A stretch of 5,952 nt of DNA from Dehalococcoides mccartyi (GTDB lineage Bacteria; Chloroflexota; Dehalococcoidia; UBA2979). The stretch's first letter is position 1. Every line of letters begins with the position of its first letter. This document shows, piece after piece, positions 1-5,451 of the stretch. The translations under genes were made by a program, and so were the position numbers. The DNA lies in contig CAMDAY010000136.1 in the NCBI GenBank assembly GCA_945888895.1, forward strand, positions 1 to 5,952, written 5' to 3'. Under the pieces are notes generated by a model, which was given only the letters and a program-made list of their open reading frames with translations, ran no database searches and was not told the DNA's origin.

Positions 1-1
1 G

Positions 2-544
2 GGGACGCCTCGGTCGCTCACGCTGTACGAACTGACCGACGCGGGCGTCGTGCACGGCGATGGCTACGCGAAGGCGTGGGAGCGCGAGAACCGCATCGCT
101 GCGCAGCGCAAGGAGGCGGGCAACCCGATCCCGCAGCGCATGACCATGACCGTCCGCAACGAGTACGAGCGCATCGCCTCCGTCGGCAAGCACCCGCGGG
201 ACATCGGCGCGTTCATCTGGATGGTGCGCGAGGATATCCCCGAGGCGCAGGCGGCGGCGCTGACGCGCTGGTACGACGAGGAGCACCTGCCGCTGGTGAC
301 AGCGCTCCCGACCGTGCGCGGCGTGCGTCGCTACCGCGCGACGGTCGGGACGCCTGCCTACCTCACGGTCTACGACCTGGCCACCGCCGAGACGGTGACG
401 ACCGAGGCATGGAAGCGATCGTTCGAGACGCCCTCGGCAGGCGTGCTCGCACAGCGGACCGAAGTGACGACGAACCTCGCGCAGTTCTTCAAGTATGTTG
501 ATCACGAAGAAGCACTGCGCGAGATGGCGACCTGGCCGCAGTAG
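2..544 (+). CDS. Tandem ferredoxin-like (dimeric alpha/beta barrel, EthD-like) protein, 5' partial
   Basis: The reading frame is open from the left edge, so this is the C-terminal 180 residues of a longer protein. A GTG at 50 lies inside the frame but has no convincing ribosome site, and coding-like sequence continues upstream of it, so I treat it as internal. The protein contains an internal duplication. The edge segment GTPRSLTLYELTD (2-40) recurs as GTPAYLTVYDLAT about 115 residues later, and each copy is followed by a helix and a T-x-x-x-x-x-(Y/F) strand near its end. Between them is a segment typical of EthD/ferredoxin-like barrels: a strand (GAFIWMVR), a helix, RWYDEEHLPLV, then a GVRRYRA strand. 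This suggests two fused barrel domains, with the first half of the first domain outside the window. Members often bind small hydrophobic or aromatic compounds or act as monooxygenase/cyclase-like enzymes; no exact function can be assigned. The next gene starts 47 bp downstream on the same strand. Confidence 0.75.
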   Translation, partial: GTPRSLTLYELTDAGVVHGDGYAKAWERENRIAAQRKEAGNPIPQRMTMTVRNEYERIASVGKHPRDIGAFIWMVREDIPEAQAAALTRWYDEEHLPLVTALPTVRGVRRYRATVGTPAYLTVYDLATAETVTTEAWKRSFETPSAGVLAQRTEVTTNLAQFFKYVDHEEALREMATWPQ

Positions 545-591
545 ACATCGCTGCGCGCCGTCTCCGATCGCGAGCGAACGAATGAGGCACG

Positions 592-1152
592 ATGGACGTC
601 TACACCGCGATCGAGACGCGGCGCGATAGCGAGACCTGCGCGCCTGAGCCACGACCACCGCGCGAGGTCATCGAACGGCTGATCAGGGCTGCCACCTGGG
701 CACCGAGCCACCGGCGCACGGAGCCGTGGCGATTCACCGTCCTCGCGGGTGACGCGCGCTCCGCGATGGGAAACGCTGTCGCGGATTGGATGGCCGCGAC
801 CGGCGCGGCGAACGAGGGTCAGCAGGCTGCGACGCGGGTGCGCCTGCTGCGCGCCCCGGTCGTCATCGTGGTCACGCAGGTTGGCACCCCCGAGGACGCG
901 ACGCGCGACCGCGAGGACTACGCGGCGTGCTGGTGCGCGATCGAGAACCTGCTGCTCGCCGCACAGGCCGAGGGCCTCGCCGCGCACACGAGCACGGGCG
1001 TCATGACGGAGTTCGCGGGCGCGAAGCAGTACCTCGGCCTCGAGGAGCAGGATCACATCGTGGCGTACATCTACCTCGGCTACCCGCCGGAGGGCGGCGT
1101 GACCAAGGAAGGCACGCGGCGCCCGGCCGTCGTGCGCTGGGAGTGGGAGTAG
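592..1152 (+). CDS. Nitroreductase family FMN-dependent oxidoreductase
   Basis: This is a 186-residue protein with the compact nitroreductase fold, close in length to the small YdjA-like members. Visible family features are an N-terminal helix with the paired arginines of the FMN phosphate site (MDVYTAIETRR, R10-R11), the APSHRRTEPWRF segment (37-48) that contacts FMN and shapes the active site, the strand VVIVVTQ (90-96), the helix AIENLLLAAQAEGL (116-129), and the C-terminal YLGYP (161-165). Enzymes of this family use NAD(P)H and bound FMN to reduce nitro groups, quinones or enones, usually as homodimers in the cytoplasm; the substrate cannot be read from sequence. After RR the sequence is DSET rather than the common SVR-type run. 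Two cysteines (C113, C115) sit in the central helix. The ATG at 592 follows GAGG (584-587) with a 4-nt spacer. It is probably co-transcribed with the barrel protein upstream. Confidence 0.88.
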   Translation: MDVYTAIETRRDSETCAPEPRPPREVIERLIRAATWAPSHRRTEPWRFTVLAGDARSAMGNAVADWMAATGAANEGQQAATRVRLLRAPVVIVVTQVGTPEDATRDREDYAACWCAIENLLLAAQAEGLAAHTSTGVMTEFAGAKQYLGLEEQDHIVAYIYLGYPPEGGVTKEGTRRPAVVRWEWE

Positions 1153-1159
1153 GGCGCGC

Positions 1160-2137
1160 CTACAACCACTCCTTGCGACGGAACAGCACGTAGAGTCCCA
1201 GCGACAGCCCCGCGGTCAACCCGATCGAGGCCCACGCACCCCACACCTCGGCGAAGCCCGGGTACGGCACGTTCATGCCGTAGAACCCGGTGATCAGCGT
1301 CGGCACGGCGATGATCGCGGCCCAGCTTGTGACCTGCTTCATGATCAGGTTCTGGCGGTAGTCGCGGAGCGACAGGTTCGTCTCCACGATGGTGCCGACG
1401 AGGTCGCGGAGTGCATCGGTGGACTCGGTGACGCGCAGGATGTGGTCGTACACGTCCTGGTAGTACGGGTAGAGCTCCTCGCTGACGGCGCCATGCTCGC
1501 GGCGCATCAGCGAGCTGACAGCCTCGCGCATCGGGACGACGAGGCGGTGGAAGCGTACGAGCGCCTGACGCATCAGGAACCATCGACGTTGCTCCACCGG
1601 CGTCAGCGGACGCTCCGCGAAAATGCCCTCGCTCACCTCGTCGTAATAGTCGTCGAACACGGCGACCGCGTCGAAGTAGTCGTCGACGATCACATCGAGC
1701 AGCCCGTAGAGCAGGAAACTGACGCCGAGCCGTCCGAGGTGAGGCGACTGATCCCAGCGCCGGGTCAAGACGTTCACGTCGAAGCCAGCGTCCTTGCGCA
1801 CGGTGACGAGCCAGCGCGCGTGCACGAACGCGTCCACCTCGGTCTCGCGCACGTCGGCGGCTGCCGGATCGACGGCGAGCCAGTGGGACGCAAGGAAGAG
1901 GTGGGTGTCGTAGCGGTCGAGCTTCGGGCGCTGGTGCGGCCCGAGCGCGTCGTCCACGGCGAGCTCGTGGAGGTCGAGCTCCACTGCGAGCTGCTCGAGG
2001 TCGGCGCGGTCGGGGTTCAGGAAGTCGACCCAGACGAAGGTGTCGGGCCGGGCGAGGTGGTTCGAGACGTCCTCCAAGGGGAAGTCGGACACCTCGAGCG
2101 TGCCGTTGCAGTAGACGCGGGTGTGAGCAGCGGCCAT
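1160..2137 (-). CDS. corA: CorA-type divalent metal ion transporter
   Basis: This is a 325-residue inner-membrane channel protein of the CorA/MIT family, which forms homopentamers that let Mg2+ (in some members Co2+, Ni2+ or Zn2+) into or out of the cell. The signature YGMN lies at 286-289 at the end of the first transmembrane helix (about 268-286, after the basic/polar RQNLIMKQVTSW), followed by the short periplasmic loop VPYPGF. The second transmembrane helix spans about 299-320, and the chain ends in the basic RRKEWL. The large N-terminal cytoplasmic domain has the family-typical HQRPKLDRYDTHLFL (68-82) and a long acidic/helical stalk (about 150-265). I chose ATG at 2137 over GTG at 2155 (six residues longer) because AGGGAG lies 5 nt upstream of the ATG. 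It lies 66 bp downstream of the acetyltransferase gene on the same strand. CorA versus ZntB-like specificity cannot be settled from sequence. Confidence 0.93.
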   Translation of the reverse strand: MAAAHTRVYCNGTLEVSDFPLEDVSNHLARPDTFVWVDFLNPDRADLEQLAVELDLHELAVDDALGPHQRPKLDRYDTHLFLASHWLAVDPAAADVRETEVDAFVHARWLVTVRKDAGFDVNVLTRRWDQSPHLGRLGVSFLLYGLLDVIVDDYFDAVAVFDDYYDEVSEGIFAERPLTPVEQRRWFLMRQALVRFHRLVVPMREAVSSLMRREHGAVSEELYPYYQDVYDHILRVTESTDALRDLVGTIVETNLSLRDYRQNLIMKQVTSWAAIIAVPTLITGFYGMNVPYPGFAEVWGAWASIGLTAGLSLGLYVLFRRKEWL

Positions 2138-2142
2138 ACGGA

Positions 2143-2148
2143 CTCCCT
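2143..2148 (-). promoter_or_regulatory. Ribosome binding site of corA
   Basis: On the minus strand AGGGAG lies 5 nt before the ATG at 2137. It supports this start over the GTG at 2155, which lies upstream of the site. Confidence 0.7.
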
Positions 2149-2203
2149 GGCGCACCCCGGGCGGGCTACGTCACAGTGTGCCGCGTTCCGGCGCTGCGCG
2201 CGC

Positions 2204-3436
2204 CTAGAAGAACACCGGCGTCCACGGCGCGCGATCCGTCGCGAAGATCGCGTCCGCGCGCGCAACGGCGCCCGGCGTGTGCTCCTCGCCGCCGCGGGCG
2301 TGGGCGATTGTGCTCGGGCGTGTGCCGCCGAGGTAGACGGATGCCAGCGCCCATGCCTCGACGGTGAGATCGGGCGCGTCGGTGGTGGGCGTGCAGCGCG
2401 CGCCCTCGGGCGACACGTCGAGGCGCACGCGCCCCGCGTTCCACTCGCAGAAGGCGTCTCGCACGTCGAGGACGATCGAGTCCGTGGCCGTGTAGGCGCG
2501 CCGTTCGAGGGCGGAGCGGACATCGACGAGCCGCAGCCACGAGCCGTCCTGCACGACGCGCCGGAGGCGTCGAGGGTCGCGGAGCATCCACGGGAGCGGG
2601 TCGTCGAGGGGGCGCAGGTCCGCGGAGATCTCGGCGCTGAGGTCGATGCTGAAGATGAACGACCACAGGGCGCGCGCTGCCTCGTCGGTCGTGGCCATCA
2701 GCTCCCGGACGCGGATCTCGTTCGCCATGATCCGCTCGGGCCAGTGGTTGGCGACGCGGTAGGTCGCCGTGCCCTCGATGCGCCCATCCACCCGGTAGAC
2801 GATGTGGAAGAACGCGCTGGCGCCGTCGCGGGTGGCGGGGTCGTCCTCGTGGAACGTTTCCCATTGGGCGCGCGTGCGCGGGAAGAAACCGGGGCGTCCC
2901 GCCATCGCGCGGGCCATCACGTCTGGGCACTCGGCACGCGCGGTGTCCGCATCGACGTACTCGATCGTGCCGTTCGAGGGCGCCTCACCCTCCCTCGCCG
3001 GATGCATCGCCACGTACGGCTTCTCGATGCGCCAGCGCTCCACCCAGGTGCCGAGGCCGTAGCCGAAGCGGTTGTAGATGAGGCTCTCCGACGCCCAGAG
3101 GATGGCGAAGTCGATGCCGTCCTTGTGGAGGCGCGTCATGTGGTCACGCATCAGACCGGTCAGCACGCCTCGACGCCGGTGGGTCGGCTGGACGGCCACG
3201 TTGGTGATGCCGCCGAGGCGCTCCGTGGCGCCGCCGGGGAGGGTCAGGCGCAGGTCGTGGATGACGCTGCTCGCGATCAGGGTGTCGCCGTCGAACGCGC
3301 CGATGTCGCGCTGCTCGTCGAAGCGCTCGTTGGCCTGCCGGAAGTAGGTCTCCGAGGGGTGACGGCCGTAGACCATCGAGTGGATGCGGATGAAATCCGC
3401 GATCTCCTCGCGTGTGATCAGTCGCACCTCGAACAT
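2204..3436 (-). CDS. Eis-like GNAT family N-acetyltransferase
   Basis: This 410-residue protein matches the Eis family in length and layout: an N-terminal GNAT domain, a second GNAT-like domain and a C-terminal sterol-carrier-protein-like domain. The acetyl-CoA site is the run VAVQPTHRRRGVLTGLM (80-96), with the R/Q-x-x-G-x-(G/A/L) type pyrophosphate loop at RRRGVL. ASESLIYNRFGYG (115-127) matches the conserved Eis segment that holds the catalytic tyrosine, here Y121. The chain ends in Phe (F410), as in Eis, where the terminal carboxylate is thought to act as the general base. Characterised Eis proteins acetylate amines such as aminoglycosides at several positions, and lysines of proteins; the substrate here is unknown. 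ATG at 3436 is preferred over GTG at 3463 (nine residues longer) because GGAGG lies 6 nt upstream of the ATG. corA follows downstream on the same strand. The gene is divergent from the aldolase gene. Confidence 0.9.
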   Translation of the reverse strand: MFEVRLITREEIADFIRIHSMVYGRHPSETYFRQANERFDEQRDIGAFDGDTLIASSVIHDLRLTLPGGATERLGGITNVAVQPTHRRRGVLTGLMRDHMTRLHKDGIDFAILWASESLIYNRFGYGLGTWVERWRIEKPYVAMHPAREGEAPSNGTIEYVDADTARAECPDVMARAMAGRPGFFPRTRAQWETFHEDDPATRDGASAFFHIVYRVDGRIEGTATYRVANHWPERIMANEIRVRELMATTDEAARALWSFIFSIDLSAEISADLRPLDDPLPWMLRDPRRLRRVVQDGSWLRLVDVRSALERRAYTATDSIVLDVRDAFCEWNAGRVRLDVSPEGARCTPTTDAPDLTVEAWALASVYLGGTRPSTIAHARGGEEHTPGAVARADAIFATDRAPWTPVFF

Positions 3437-3442
3437 CACCGG

Positions 3443-3447
3443 CCTCC
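3443..3447 (-). promoter_or_regulatory. Ribosome binding site of the Eis-like gene
   Basis: GGAGG on the minus strand, 6 nt before the ATG at 3436. It fixes the start and excludes the upstream in-frame GTG at 3463. Confidence 0.75.
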
Positions 3448-3504
3448 GAGTCCATTGACCCACCCACGCACCTCGCAGCCCGCAGGTCGGGATCGCGCGC
3501 GCCC

Positions 3505-3522
3505 GGCCGGGTATTCCCGGCC
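3505..3522. repeat. Perfect GC-rich inverted repeat in the divergent intergenic region
   Basis: GGCCGGG (3505-3511) and CCCGGCC (3516-3522) are exact reverse complements with a TATT loop, giving a 7-bp all-GC stem. The left arm also belongs to a 10-bp palindrome, CCCGGCCGGG (3502-3511). It lies about 70-85 bp upstream of the Eis-like start and about 140 bp upstream of the aldolase start. There is no T-run after it on either strand and no gene ends nearby, so an operator or a hairpin in the Eis-like leader is more plausible than a terminator. Confidence 0.5.
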
Positions 3523-3546
3523 TATCTCGATACCGGCATTCCCGGC
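3513..3546. repeat. Two direct copies of ATTCCCGGC flanking a TATC/GATA dyad
   Basis: ATTCCCGGC occurs at 3513-3521 and again at 3538-3546, 25 bp apart start to start. Between the copies is the dyad TATC-TC-GATA (3523-3532), itself flanked by GCC on the left and, after CC, GGC on the right. The arrangement resembles a multi-part operator for a regulator controlling one or both divergent genes. No regulator gene is present in the window, so this is inference from repeat structure alone. Confidence 0.35.
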
Positions 3547-3587
3547 ATGAGCGCGAAACGGAGCCGCAGTCTAACTTGCGCCGCGAC

Positions 3588-3593
3588 TACACT
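3588..3593 (+). promoter_or_regulatory. Candidate -10 element for the aldolase/amidohydrolase unit
   Basis: TACACT followed by GCG matches the TAnnnT core of a housekeeping -10 element and stands out in this GC-rich stretch. It lies 66 bp before the aldolase ATG, which would leave a leader of roughly 60 nt. No good TTGACA-like -35 box is visible at 16-18 bp upstream; an ACTTGC lies only 8 bp upstream, which is too close. Confidence 0.3.
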
Positions 3594-3647
3594 GCGCGGG
3601 GCGCGGTCGCCGAGACACCTCGACGCCCGTGGCAGCACCGACCGGTC

Positions 3648-3654
3648 GAGGAGG
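3648..3654 (+). promoter_or_regulatory. Ribosome binding site of the aldolase gene
   Basis: GAGGAGG lies 5 nt before the ATG at 3660. It decides this start over an in-frame upstream start at 3576, whose extra 28 residues are Arg/Pro-rich and unlike the family, and which would overlap the likely promoter. Confidence 0.8.
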
Positions 3655-3659
3655 CAGCC

Positions 3660-4436
3660 ATGCGCGTCAACACCACGAAGGCCAAGCTCGCGAAGGGGAA
3701 GGTCGTCCTCGGCGGCATCGTCAGCGGCTTCTCGCCCGAGATCGTCGAACTGCTGGCGCTGCTCCAGTTCGACTTCGTCTTCCTCGACTGCGAGCACGGA
3801 TCGATGAACGAGGATCAGGTCGAGCACATGGTGCGCGCCGCGGAGTCCTTCGGCATCACCCCGATCGCGCGCATCCCCAACCACGAGGACTCCACGATAC
3901 TCCGCTACCTCGACCGGGGCGTGCAGGGCCTGATCATCCCGCACATCAACACCGCCGAGGCTGCCGTCGCGGTCGCCGCCGCCTCGCGCTACCACCCCCT
4001 GGGCCATCGAGGCTCCGCCAGCGGCCGCGCCCACGACTACGGGGTGACGATGGCGCGCCCGGACTCGATGGCGTTCATCAACGACAACGTCCTCGTCATC
4101 CCGATGTGCGAGGAGGTCGAGGCCGTTTCGAACCTCGACAGCATCCTCGCGGTGCCGGGGATCGACGTGGTGCACGTCGCGTCGGGTGACCTCGGTCAGA
4201 GCATGGGGCACCCGCCGATGGCGGAGGTGCGCAAGGTGATGTCCGACGTCGTGAAGAAGACAAAGGCCGCCGGCAAGTGGGCGGGCATCGGTGGGAACGG
4301 CGTGACGGACCACACCGGCATCGCGGACCTCGTGCGCGACGGTGCGCAGTTCGTCACCATCCCCGCGCTCGGGCTACTACGGATCGGTGCCGAGCAGTTC
4401 CGCGACGGGGTCGCCGCCGCGATCGCCGCGAAGTGA
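3660..4436 (+). CDS. HpcH/HpaI family class II aldolase (citrate-lyase beta-like)
   Basis: This is a 258-residue TIM-barrel enzyme of the metal-dependent pyruvate aldolase family. Members split 2-oxo-4-hydroxy acids, such as 4-hydroxy-2-oxoheptanedioate or 2-keto-3-deoxy sugar acids, into pyruvate and an aldehyde. Key residues are in place: FLDCEHG (41-47) with the Asp and catalytic His (D43, H46), ARIPN (70-74) with the pyruvate-binding Arg (R71), the metal ligand Glu in MCEEVEAVSNLD (E151 by alignment with the NL-x-x-IL run) and the metal ligand Asp in ASGDLGQSMG (D177). HPLGHRGSASGRAHDYG (112-128) corresponds to the PP-x-G-x-RG substrate-side segment of the family. It is closer to the HpaI/YfaU/GarL group than to CoA-thioester lyases. 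The amidohydrolase gene begins 13 bp after its stop, implying co-translation in one operon. The exact substrate is unknown. Confidence 0.9.
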   Translation: MRVNTTKAKLAKGKVVLGGIVSGFSPEIVELLALLQFDFVFLDCEHGSMNEDQVEHMVRAAESFGITPIARIPNHEDSTILRYLDRGVQGLIIPHINTAEAAVAVAAASRYHPLGHRGSASGRAHDYGVTMARPDSMAFINDNVLVIPMCEEVEAVSNLDSILAVPGIDVVHVASGDLGQSMGHPPMAEVRKVMSDVVKKTKAAGKWAGIGGNGVTDHTGIADLVRDGAQFVTIPALGLLRIGAEQFRDGVAAAIAAK

Positions 4437-4439
4437 AGT

Positions 4440-4444
4440 AAGGA
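4440..4444 (+). promoter_or_regulatory. Ribosome binding site of the amidohydrolase gene
   Basis: AAGGA lies 5 nt before the ATG at 4450, in the 13-bp gap after the aldolase stop. It supports this start over a frame extension (from 4342) that would overlap the aldolase coding region. Confidence 0.7.
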
Positions 4445-4449
4445 CGAAC

Positions 4450-5346
4450 ATGGCACACGACGACTCGACCCCCATCGAGTGGCAGGCACCGCCTCTCGCC
4501 ACCGACGCCCACTTCCACGTCTTCGGCTCGATCGATCAGTATCCGGCGGGCACGCCTGACCTGCGTTACCCGATGCCGCTCGCGCCGCTCGAGGACTACC
4601 TCGCGCTGGCGGAGAAGCTCGGCATCCAGCGGCACGTCTTCGTGCAGCCCAGCGGGTACGGGCGCGACAACTCGTGTCTCCTCGACGCCCTGCAGGCAGT
4701 AGGCCTGGGCGCGGCGCGGGGCATCGTCGACATCGACGAGACGATCCCGGACGCCGAGCTCGACCGGCTGAACGCACTGGGCGTGCGCGGGGTGCGCATC
4801 AACGTCTCGCCGATCCACCCGCCCGATCCGTGGCTCGCCGCTTCGATGCTGCCGAGGATCGAGCGAATGGCTGCGCGGTGCGCGGAGATCGGCTGGTCGC
4901 TGGACTTCCTTACGCCGGGCTGGCTCACGCGCGAGCTGTTCCAGACGACGCTCAAGACGTTGCCGGTGGACTTCTCGATCGCACACATGGGCATGTTCCT
5001 CGCGAAGGACGGCGTCGAGCAGCCGGGCTTCCAGGAGCTCCTCGGTTTCCTGCGGGACGGCCAGCATGAGAGTCAGGGCGAGGGCGGGGGGCGTTGCTGG
5101 GTGAAGCTGACGGGTGTCTACCGCATGTCCACCACCGAGGGCTTCGCGGACTCGGCCCCCTTCGCTCGCGCCCTCGCCGAGGTGGCCCCGGACCGGCTGA
5201 TCTGGGGCAGCGACTACCCGCACCTGTCGTTCGAGCACGTCTCCTCGATCGGGCTGTTCAACCTTTTGGGGCAGTGGTTCCCGGATGAGGTGCTGCGGCG
5301 GCGTGTGATGGTCGACAACCCGGCGAAGCTCTACGGCTTCAAGTAG
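4450..5346 (+). CDS. Amidohydrolase, COG3618/LigI (2-pyrone-4,6-dicarboxylate lactonase)-like
   Basis: This is a 298-residue TIM-barrel hydrolase, about the length of LigI. Visible in order: the strand-1 H-x-H motif TDAHFHVFG (H21, H23); RHVFVQPSGYGRDNSCLLDAL (61-81), matching the LigI strand-2 region; RGIVDID (90-96); LGVRGVRINVSP (110-121); SIAHMG (176-181), with the later barrel histidine (H179); CWVKLTGVYRMS (216-227); RLIWGSDYPH (249-258), with the catalytic Asp (D255); and the family ending DNPAKLYGF. LigI opens the lactone ring of 2-pyrone-4,6-dicarboxylate without needing a bound metal; relatives hydrolyse other lactones and esters such as sugar lactones. A Gly/Glu-rich stretch at about 204-215 sits in the loop before the CWVKL strand. 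It is coupled to the aldolase gene upstream, so its product or substrate may be shared with that enzyme. The assignment to the family is firm; the substrate is not. Confidence 0.88.
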   Translation: MAHDDSTPIEWQAPPLATDAHFHVFGSIDQYPAGTPDLRYPMPLAPLEDYLALAEKLGIQRHVFVQPSGYGRDNSCLLDALQAVGLGAARGIVDIDETIPDAELDRLNALGVRGVRINVSPIHPPDPWLAASMLPRIERMAARCAEIGWSLDFLTPGWLTRELFQTTLKTLPVDFSIAHMGMFLAKDGVEQPGFQELLGFLRDGQHESQGEGGGRCWVKLTGVYRMSTTEGFADSAPFARALAEVAPDRLIWGSDYPHLSFEHVSSIGLFNLLGQWFPDEVLRRRVMVDNPAKLYGFK

Positions 5347-5369
5347 CTGACTGGCATCACAGGCGGAGT

Positions 5370-5384
5370 AGTCGCGTGGCGACT
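5370..5384 (+). repeat. Short inverted repeat after the amidohydrolase gene
   Basis: AGTCGC-GTG-GCGACT forms a perfect 6-bp stem with a 3-nt loop, 24 bp after the amidohydrolase stop. The bases after it (TGCCGCG) are not T-rich, so it is a poor intrinsic terminator. It could be a weak attenuator or an operator for the SDR gene. Confidence 0.3.
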
Positions 5385-5397
5385 TGCCGCGAGCGAG

Positions 5398-5403
5398 TAG
5401 GAT
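5398..5403 (+). promoter_or_regulatory. Candidate -10 element for the SDR gene
   Basis: TAGGAT followed by GCG, 48 bp before the SDR start. As with the candidate upstream of the aldolase gene, an ACTTGC lies a short distance upstream (10 bp) and no standard -35 box is visible. It is weak on its own; if real, the SDR can be transcribed independently of the aldolase pair. Confidence 0.22.
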
Positions 5404-5440
5404 GCGTCCCGCGCCCCCGATTGGGAGGTCGCAGCACTTG

Positions 5441-5447
5441 AGAGGGA
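5441..5447 (+). promoter_or_regulatory. Ribosome binding site of the SDR gene
   Basis: AGAGGGA lies 4 nt before the ATG at 5452. It supports that start. Confidence 0.65.
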
Positions 5448-5451
5448 TCCC

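Noticed and set aside
592..1152. Possible BluB-type (5,6-dimethylbenzimidazole synthase) assignment for the nitroreductase.
   Set aside because: The general fold fits, but I see no BluB-specific features and no cobalamin genes nearby; the broader nitroreductase family call is what the sequence supports.
2190..2204. A GGCGC/GCGCC hairpin at the end of the acetyltransferase gene as an intrinsic terminator.
   Set aside because: The stem is only 5 bp, it overlaps the stop codon, and no T-run follows on the minus strand; such stems are frequent by chance at this GC content.
1442..3550. A 702-codon open frame on the plus strand opposite corA and the acetyltransferase gene.
   Set aside because: It is fully antisense to two genes with clear family motifs, spans their boundary, and its translation is low-complexity (Val, Arg, Ala, His, Glu-rich) without domains. 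Long antisense open frames are expected in GC-rich DNA where stop codons are rare.
3576..3659. An N-terminal extension of the aldolase from an upstream in-frame start.
   Set aside because: The extra residues are Arg/Pro-rich and unlike the family, while GAGGAGG stands correctly in front of the ATG at 3660.
4342..4449. An N-terminal extension of the amidohydrolase overlapping the aldolase end.
   Set aside because: The ATG at 4450 has a good ribosome site and gives the expected LigI-like length; the extension is Ser/Arg-rich shadow sequence.
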